The notes under the pieces: model-generated
Told to the model about the DNA's origin: nothing
Database searches by the model: none
What the model saw: the letters and a program-made list of their open reading frames with translations, nothing else
Part shown: piece after piece, positions 41,513 to 45,174 of the stretch
How positions within the stretch are numbered: the first letter of the stretch is position 1
Layout of the letters: every line of letters starts with the position of its first letter
Assembly (NCBI GenBank): GCA_036381335.1
Contig: DASVCZ010000010.1
Coordinates: 1-45,174, forward strand
From: DASVCZ01 sp036381335
GTDB taxonomy: Bacteria > Patescibacteriota > Microgenomatia > UBA1400 > PJMF01
Direction of reading: 5' to 3'
Length of the DNA: 45,174 nucleotides
Position numbers and translations under genes: made by a program

Positions 41513-41932
41513 ATGGGCTTTATGAGGTCATGTAATTACACAAAAGAACTGCTTAATGAGCTGTGTACACATATCGGTGCAGGGCTATCGAATAAAGATG
41601 CAGCTCTGTTAGCTGGCATTTCTGAATCAACTTTTTACCTCTGGCAATCAGATAAAGCAAATAATCCTCTCACAGTTGATGAGAAATTGGAGTTATTGGA
41701 GTCTATAAAAAAGGCAAGACTTGCTAGAAAGAAAAAGTTTATTGGCATAATTGAGAAAGCAGCCGAAACACACTGGCAAGCTGCAGCCTGGTATCTTGAA
41801 CGTGCTTATTTTGAAGAGTTTGGAAAAAAACCGACTGGATACCTGCCGCCCACTAATCAACCTGAAAAAAAGGTCTTTATTCTCCCAAGTAATGGTCGAG
41901 AGAAATTTAACGAACATGCAGTCACAGAATGA
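41513..41932 (+). CDS. Helix-turn-helix protein, terminase-small-subunit-like
   Basis: A protein of 139 residues. YTKELLNELCTHIGAGLSNKDAALLAGISESTFYLWQSDK is a homeodomain-like helix-turn-helix as in phage terminase small subunits and transposase N-termini. It is followed by a helical region IKKARLARKKKFIGIIEKAAETHWQAAAWYLERAYFEEFGKK that resembles small-terminase helices. No large terminase is present, so it more likely aids the recombinase as an accessory factor. Its end overlaps the recombinase start at 41916 by 17 nt, indicating coupled translation. Confidence 0.65.
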   Translation: MGFMRSCNYTKELLNELCTHIGAGLSNKDAALLAGISESTFYLWQSDKANNPLTVDEKLELLESIKKARLARKKKFIGIIEKAAETHWQAAAWYLERAYFEEFGKKPTGYLPPTNQPEKKVFILPSNGREKFNEHAVTE

Positions 41933-43628
41933 AAAACCAGCAGTTACTATTGAAGACCTCACAGATTTTTTCACAGAGCTTAATGCCTCACCTTACGACA
42001 AGATAGATGAAGCTGACTACAGATATGTGATTTACGCGAGAAAATCCACAAGTGGTGAAGAGCGGCAAGAACGTTCCTTAGCCGACCAAATTGCTGAATG
42101 TAACGCCTATGCACAACGACATGAGTTAAAGGTGGTTGGAGAGCCAATTCAAGAAGCTGAGAGCGCTAAAGAACCAGGAACTAGACCCAAATTTAGAAAA
42201 ATACTTGATGATATAAATGCTGGAAAGTATGAAGGCATTCTTTGCTGGCATCCAGATAGGTTAGCAAGAAACATGAAAGAAGCTGGAGAAATAATTGACT
42301 TGCTTGATAAAAAAATAGTTAAAAACCTTCATTTCGTTTCAATGGCTTTTACTAATGATACAGCTGGTATTACCACCTTAGGAATTTCATTTGTTTTATC
42401 GAAACAGTACTCGGACTCATTAAGTACTAATGTTAAACGCGGTAATCTAAGGAGTGTCATGCAAGGTAAGTGGCTTCATTCTGCTAAGCATGGATATTTA
42501 AAAGATAGAAATCAATTACTAAGACCAGACGGTAATAACTTTCATATCATAAAAGAAGCGTGGATGCTTAGAAACTCAGGCAAAACTCTTCAGTCTATTC
42601 AGAACTACATCAATAGTAATAATTTCACAAAGTCATCTAAAGATAAGCGAGGCAACTTACAACATAAACAATACCTAATGGACAAAAAACGCCTTTCGGA
42701 AATGTTTAGAGACCCCATTTATGCTGGTGTTATGGTTCATGGAAATGATGTGGTGAACCTAAATGAAATCTACGATTTTGAACCAATGGTATCTGCAGAA
42801 GAGTTTGCACATATTAACAAAACTACTGATTTGCATGGTTATCTTAAAAGGAAAGCGAGAGCAAGAAATCCTCAAAAAGTTAAAGCTAATTTGTTGCTTG
42901 GTAAGGTAATTTGTCATAGCTGTAGAGAACCACTATATGCAGGTATCACTGTTAAGAAGAAAAAAGATGGTACTAGAAAGAGTTACTTTTATTATCGATG
43001 TGAAACTTACGATTGTGTGGATAGGAATAAATCTACCAGAGCAAAAGTGGTAATGAACTTTGTTTACGACTTTTTAGATAAACACTCTTTTGATACGAAA
43101 GTAACTTACCAGCATTACTTAGATGAGATGAAGCTAGTGCAAACAAAAAAGCTAGCTGAGCTAAAAAGCACTAAGTCAGCTCTCCTGAATAAAAAACGAC
43201 ACTTAAAAAAGCAAACTGAAGAAATAAGGAAATTCTTATTAACTGAAAAAGAGGAACTAATTAAAAATCAATATCGGCATGACCTTATTGATAAATCGGC
43301 AAAGCTTGATGAAGTTGAAGAGCAACTGGTAATAACTGACAAGGAGTTAGCTAAAAACAAAGTAGGAGTTCACAGCTATAAAAGATTCCTCGAACTTACA
43401 AGTAAATTGCCAAAAGTCCTCAAGAAAACACGTTCTTTGGAGAAAAAAGACTATATTGTCGGAAAAATCTTCTCGAACTTTGTCGTTGATAGAAAAAAAG
43501 TATTGGATTATCAATTAGAAGAGCCATTTGCCACATTTGTGGAAAAGGGACTTTTTTTCCAAGTGTCGGAGAGACAGGACTCGAACCTGCGACCTCGCGC
43601 ACCCCATGCGCGCGTTCTAGCCATCTGA
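41916..43628 (+). CDS. Large serine recombinase (integrase)
   Basis: Site-specific recombinase of 570 residues. Catalytic domain: YRYVIYARKSTSGEERQERSLADQIAECNAYA, with the nucleophile probably Ser44 in YARKS; then SVSMAFTNDTAG-type core, the recombinase domain (KHGYLKDRNQLLRPDGNNFHIIKEAWMLRNSGKTLQSIQNYI), a zinc ribbon with ICHSC and YYRCETYDC, and a coiled coil. The frame opens at 41751, but the ATG at 41916 precedes the domain properly. The last 20 or so codons (VSERQDSNLRP onward) are antisense tRNA-Pro sequence, so the frame crosses the attachment junction. It would integrate or excise the island. Confidence 0.93.
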   Translation: MQSQNEKPAVTIEDLTDFFTELNASPYDKIDEADYRYVIYARKSTSGEERQERSLADQIAECNAYAQRHELKVVGEPIQEAESAKEPGTRPKFRKILDDINAGKYEGILCWHPDRLARNMKEAGEIIDLLDKKIVKNLHFVSMAFTNDTAGITTLGISFVLSKQYSDSLSTNVKRGNLRSVMQGKWLHSAKHGYLKDRNQLLRPDGNNFHIIKEAWMLRNSGKTLQSIQNYINSNNFTKSSKDKRGNLQHKQYLMDKKRLSEMFRDPIYAGVMVHGNDVVNLNEIYDFEPMVSAEEFAHINKTTDLHGYLKRKARARNPQKVKANLLLGKVICHSCREPLYAGITVKKKKDGTRKSYFYYRCETYDCVDRNKSTRAKVVMNFVYDFLDKHSFDTKVTYQHYLDEMKLVQTKKLAELKSTKSALLNKKRHLKKQTEEIRKFLLTEKEELIKNQYRHDLIDKSAKLDEVEEQLVITDKELAKNKVGVHSYKRFLELTSKLPKVLKKTRSLEKKDYIVGKIFSNFVVDRKKVLDYQLEEPFATFVEKGLFFQVSERQDSNLRPRAPHARVLAI

Positions 43629-43639
43629 ACTACTCTCCG
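43566..43639 (-). tRNA. tRNA-Pro (GGG)
   Basis: A regular 74-nt tRNA on the minus strand. Acceptor CGGAGAG pairs with CTCTCCG, discriminator A, anticodon stem CGCGC/GCGCG with loop ATGGGGT (anticodon GGG), T-loop TTCGAGT. The C1-G72 pair and A73 are normal for tRNA-Pro. CCA is not encoded. A -10-like TATAAT lies shortly upstream (near 43650-43655 on the minus strand). The recombinase gene runs into its 3' end, marking it as the integration site. Confidence 0.93.
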
Positions 43640-43699
43640 TAAGGACTTTATTATACCGTTACTCTTCGCAAAGTCGAGCAGAGTGATTTTACTCCCATT

Positions 43700-43733
43700 T
43701 TGCCACCTTCTTGCCACTTTCCACTAGTATGCT
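43700..43733 (+). promoter_or_regulatory. Shared direct-repeat promoter, copy 5 (tRNA-like RNA B)
   Basis: TTGCCACC (43700-43707) and TTGCCACT (43711-43718), -10 TATGCT (43728-43733), starting 17 nt after the start of the second repeat. Upstream ACTCCCATTT resembles the recA copy. The predicted start near 43740 is the first paired base of the RNA. Confidence 0.85.
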
Positions 43734-43739
43734 TGAGAA

Positions 43740-43816
43740 AGAGGTGGGCTCGGCAGGCGCTAGGCAAGTCTGATAAACTAGGCCTACCGGGTTCAATTCC
43801 CGGCGAGTCCACCTCT
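43740..43816 (+). ncRNA. tRNA-like RNA B (D-arm lacking, Ile GAT loop)
   Basis: The core at 43746-43811 is 66 nt. Acceptor GGGCTCG pairs with CGAGTCC, followed by A-CC; T-arm CCGGG-TTCAATT-CCCGG. The anticodon arm CAAGT-CTGATAA-ACTAG has a normal 7-nt loop with anticodon GAT (43772-43774) but one A-A mismatch in the stem. Only 12 nt lie between acceptor and anticodon stem, so no D-arm fits. The acceptor helix extends outward without a break to 13 bp (43740 with 43816), which is not usual for a mature tRNA. Bases 43754-43779 are complementary to small RNA B. Confidence 0.7.
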
Positions 43817-43833
43817 CTCTCGGATGAATCATA

Positions 43834-43861
43834 TTGACAATAAAAGCGTATAGGCTACAAT
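43834..43861 (+). promoter_or_regulatory. Promoter of small RNA B
   Basis: -35 TTGACA (43834-43839), 16-nt spacer, -10 TACAAT (43856-43861). The start near 43868 lies two bases before the complementary segment. Confidence 0.75.
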
Positions 43862-43867
43862 AAATCT

Positions 43868-43943
43868 ACAGTTTATCAGACTTGCATTACCTAGCGCCTG
43901 TTAGGCAATTCAAATACCATCCTTAAGGGGTGGTTTTTTGTTT
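43868..43943 (+). ncRNA. Small RNA B, complementary to tRNA-like RNA B
   Basis: A transcript of about 75 nt between the promoter at 43834-43861 and the terminator at 43918. Bases 43870-43884 complement 43765-43779 (anticodon arm including GAT), and bases 43890-43900 complement 43754-43764. Together they pair all 26 nt of 43754-43779, with only the 5-nt bulge CATTA on the small RNA side. This is the strongest of the three antisense matches. Its 3' half (TTAGGCAA, then ATACCATCC and the terminator) is related to that of small RNA A, so the two cassettes share a frame with different recognition sequences. Confidence 0.72.
43918..43943 (+). terminator. Terminator of small RNA B
   Basis: CCATCC (43918-43922 region) pairs with GGGTGG around a TTAAG loop, followed by TTTTTTGTTTT. 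It is nearly identical to the terminator of small RNA A. Confidence 0.85.
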
Positions 43944-43960
43944 TCAGATCAGAGATGTTT

Positions 43961-45174
43961 TTACTCCAGCGGCAGTAGTTCCCGAATATTCTTGCCCTTT
44001 GTCTCTAACCGGCCTTTTTTCAGCACTTGATTCGCCAAGTACAACCAGTTGATAGCATTAGGCACAGTCAGGACATCTTTCCGAGCAGTCCGGACGGCCG
44101 CTTGGCTCATCTGTTCATGATACGCTTGGTCGGTCAGCAACCGGTACAACTCATCGGCCACGGCTTTAGTATCGCCAATGGTCTCTACCACCACTCCTCC
44201 TTGCCCGTTCACGATCTGGAGGGGAATGCCACCGGCGTTGTAGGAAATAACAGGAATCCCTTTCATTAAGGCTTCGGTAACTTTAATTTCAAATCCTTCC
44301 TTGTGAGAAAGCTGGAGCGCGACTTTGCTCCGACGAAGTAAGGCATTGAGCAATTGATCGACGTGGGGGAGACGAGCGACTTTGATATCAGAAGCTAGAG
44401 CTTTGTACTCTGCTGACTCCAACTGGGCTCTGATCAAGGTATAGATGGGCAACCCATCAGGATCATCAATCGAGCTATGGCCCACAATGACCAGCTGAGG
44501 TAGCGGTCGTTGCTCTTGGGCCAGACGAGCGCGAAGCTGGCGATAACTGTCTAGGACATCAGGAATGCCTTTGGAGGGATCAAAACGAGCTATTTGAATA
44601 ATATAGTCGCGGCTTGGGTCGAGAGGCGTCTGGGTATTTTCTAGTAAAATTTTGTTAAAGATTTTCAGATAGTAATCCATTTGATCTTCCGTTAACGCTT
44701 TGTTCAGTCCATCCAGGGGATCGGTCGTGGGTGGCATGGCTACCACTTCTTCTATGGGGACACTAGCAGGTATAAAGTGGGAAATAGGGTGGGCAATAAA
44801 GCCATCGGTATCTTTAATAAAATTCCAAATAAACTGCCAGGTTGCTTGTTGAGGAGTGCCGCTTTTGTCCACCAAGGCAGATTCAATTTGAATGTGTGAC
44901 CGGTATAAGATCTTAGCTTGAGGATTGGCCCGTCTAATATACGGCACTAAGCCCGCCGGTTGCGGATCATCAATCACCACTACGTCAGCGTCTTTAAGTA
45001 CCGGCATCAAGAGCTCAGCATTTTCGGCAATCCAAGTAGTGTACACGGATTGGTCCATCTCGGTCAGCTTAATGTCCGGGTCGGCTACCGCTTGCAAGAC
45101 ATTGTGGAACTTGGTTTTAGTGACGTCAAAAGCTTCAGCTCTTTCCAAAAGCACATGCCAGTGAGCGTCGACAC
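43961..45174 (-). CDS. GT4 glycosyltransferase, trehalose synthase (TreT)-like, 5' truncated
   Basis: At least 404 residues; the frame runs off the right window edge (V-D-A-H-W-H-V-L-L-E-R-A before the first possible GTG at 45154). It contains VTKTKFHNVLQA, DADVVVIDDPQPAGLVPYIRRANPQAKILYRSHIQIES, IIQIARFDPSKGIPDVLDSYRQLR, and the GT4 nucleotide-sugar block SHKEGFEIKVTEALMKGIPVISYNAGGIPLQI. These match the trehalose glycosyltransferring synthase group, which makes trehalose from an NDP-glucose and glucose. Related sucrose- or mannosyl-type enzymes cannot be excluded. Confidence 0.83.
   Translation of the reverse strand, partial: VDAHWHVLLERAEAFDVTKTKFHNVLQAVADPDIKLTEMDQSVYTTWIAENAELLMPVLKDADVVVIDDPQPAGLVPYIRRANPQAKILYRSHIQIESALVDKSGTPQQATWQFIWNFIKDTDGFIAHPISHFIPASVPIEEVVAMPPTTDPLDGLNKALTEDQMDYYLKIFNKILLENTQTPLDPSRDYIIQIARFDPSKGIPDVLDSYRQLRARLAQEQRPLPQLVIVGHSSIDDPDGLPIYTLIRAQLESAEYKALASDIKVARLPHVDQLLNALLRRSKVALQLSHKEGFEIKVTEALMKGIPVISYNAGGIPLQIVNGQGGVVVETIGDTKAVADELYRLLTDQAYHEQMSQAAVRTARKDVLTVPNAINWLYLANQVLKKGRLETKGKNIRELLPLE

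Noticed and set aside
41916..43628. The last 20 residues of the recombinase as real conserved protein
   Set aside because: They are the familiar antisense translation of a tRNA gene (SERQDSNLRP), a product of the integration junction.
1..45174. CRISPR array, rRNA genes, reverse transcriptase or diversity-generating element
   Set aside because: No regularly spaced repeat array, no rRNA sequence and no RT-like protein was seen.

Overview
The window looks like a chromosomal segment of a small-genome bacterium, most probably of the Candidate Phyla Radiation (Patescibacteria). This is an inference from gene content: a DUF4012 protein, lamin-tail surface proteins, FtsEX with an adjacent M23 hydrolase, RNase Y without its membrane anchor, GT-C style membrane proteins and tight leaderless operons. 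UGA appears to be an ordinary stop, since a release factor 2 gene with the SPF tripeptide is present and genes end in TGA.

Layout. 1-1374: ribosomal proteins L17 (partial), L13 and S9. 1430-1656: a two-RNA cassette (tRNA-like RNA plus a small RNA complementary to it). 1669-7669: one ABC ATPase and six ABC-2 type permeases in three pairs, then HU, a VanZ-like protein and a lamin-tail surface protein. 9744-13257: a large YfhO/GT-C-like membrane protein and a small membrane protein. 13259-13508: the 3' remnant of what looks like an IS200/IS605 TnpB element. 13571-14710: a secreted protein behind a leader of about 420 nt with several hairpins. 14815-15092: a second two-RNA cassette. 15133-19115: a hypothetical protein, an LPNAG surface protein, and M23 hydrolase-FtsX-FtsE. 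19259-20101: a KilA-N protein. 20111-25800: membrane protein, RF2, DUF4012, GT-C protein and cyclophilin lipoprotein. 25905-31413: ROK kinase, then Ddl, MurF, alpha/beta hydrolase and peptide-binding protein. 31479-35337: SecG, RNase Y, an HD protein and RecA. About 36-43.6 kb: a visibly AT-rich mobile island ending in a large serine recombinase whose reading frame runs into tRNA-Pro(GGG). It carries a compact four-gene operon (membrane protein, 798-aa unknown, HEPN-like protein, Mrr-like nuclease) that is a candidate defence system. 43700-43945: a third two-RNA cassette. 43961-end: a partial TreT-like glycosyltransferase.

Two observations stand out. First, five promoters share an almost invariant element, TTGCCACC-TTC-TTGCCACC, placed exactly 17 nt (second copy start to -10 start) upstream of a TAnnCT -10 box. 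They precede recA, a KilA-N protein, a lamin-tail surface protein and two of the three tRNA-like RNAs. The geometry resembles the LexA-independent RecA-NDp promoter of Actinobacteria, so a DNA-damage regulon is a reasonable inference. Second, each of the three tRNA-like RNAs has a neighbouring small RNA, with its own promoter and terminator, that is complementary to the tRNA-like RNA's anticodon-loop region. The three complementary sequences differ from one another. This suggests an RNA-RNA system, such as an RNA-only toxin-antitoxin pair or a tRNA decoy, partly controlled together with recA.
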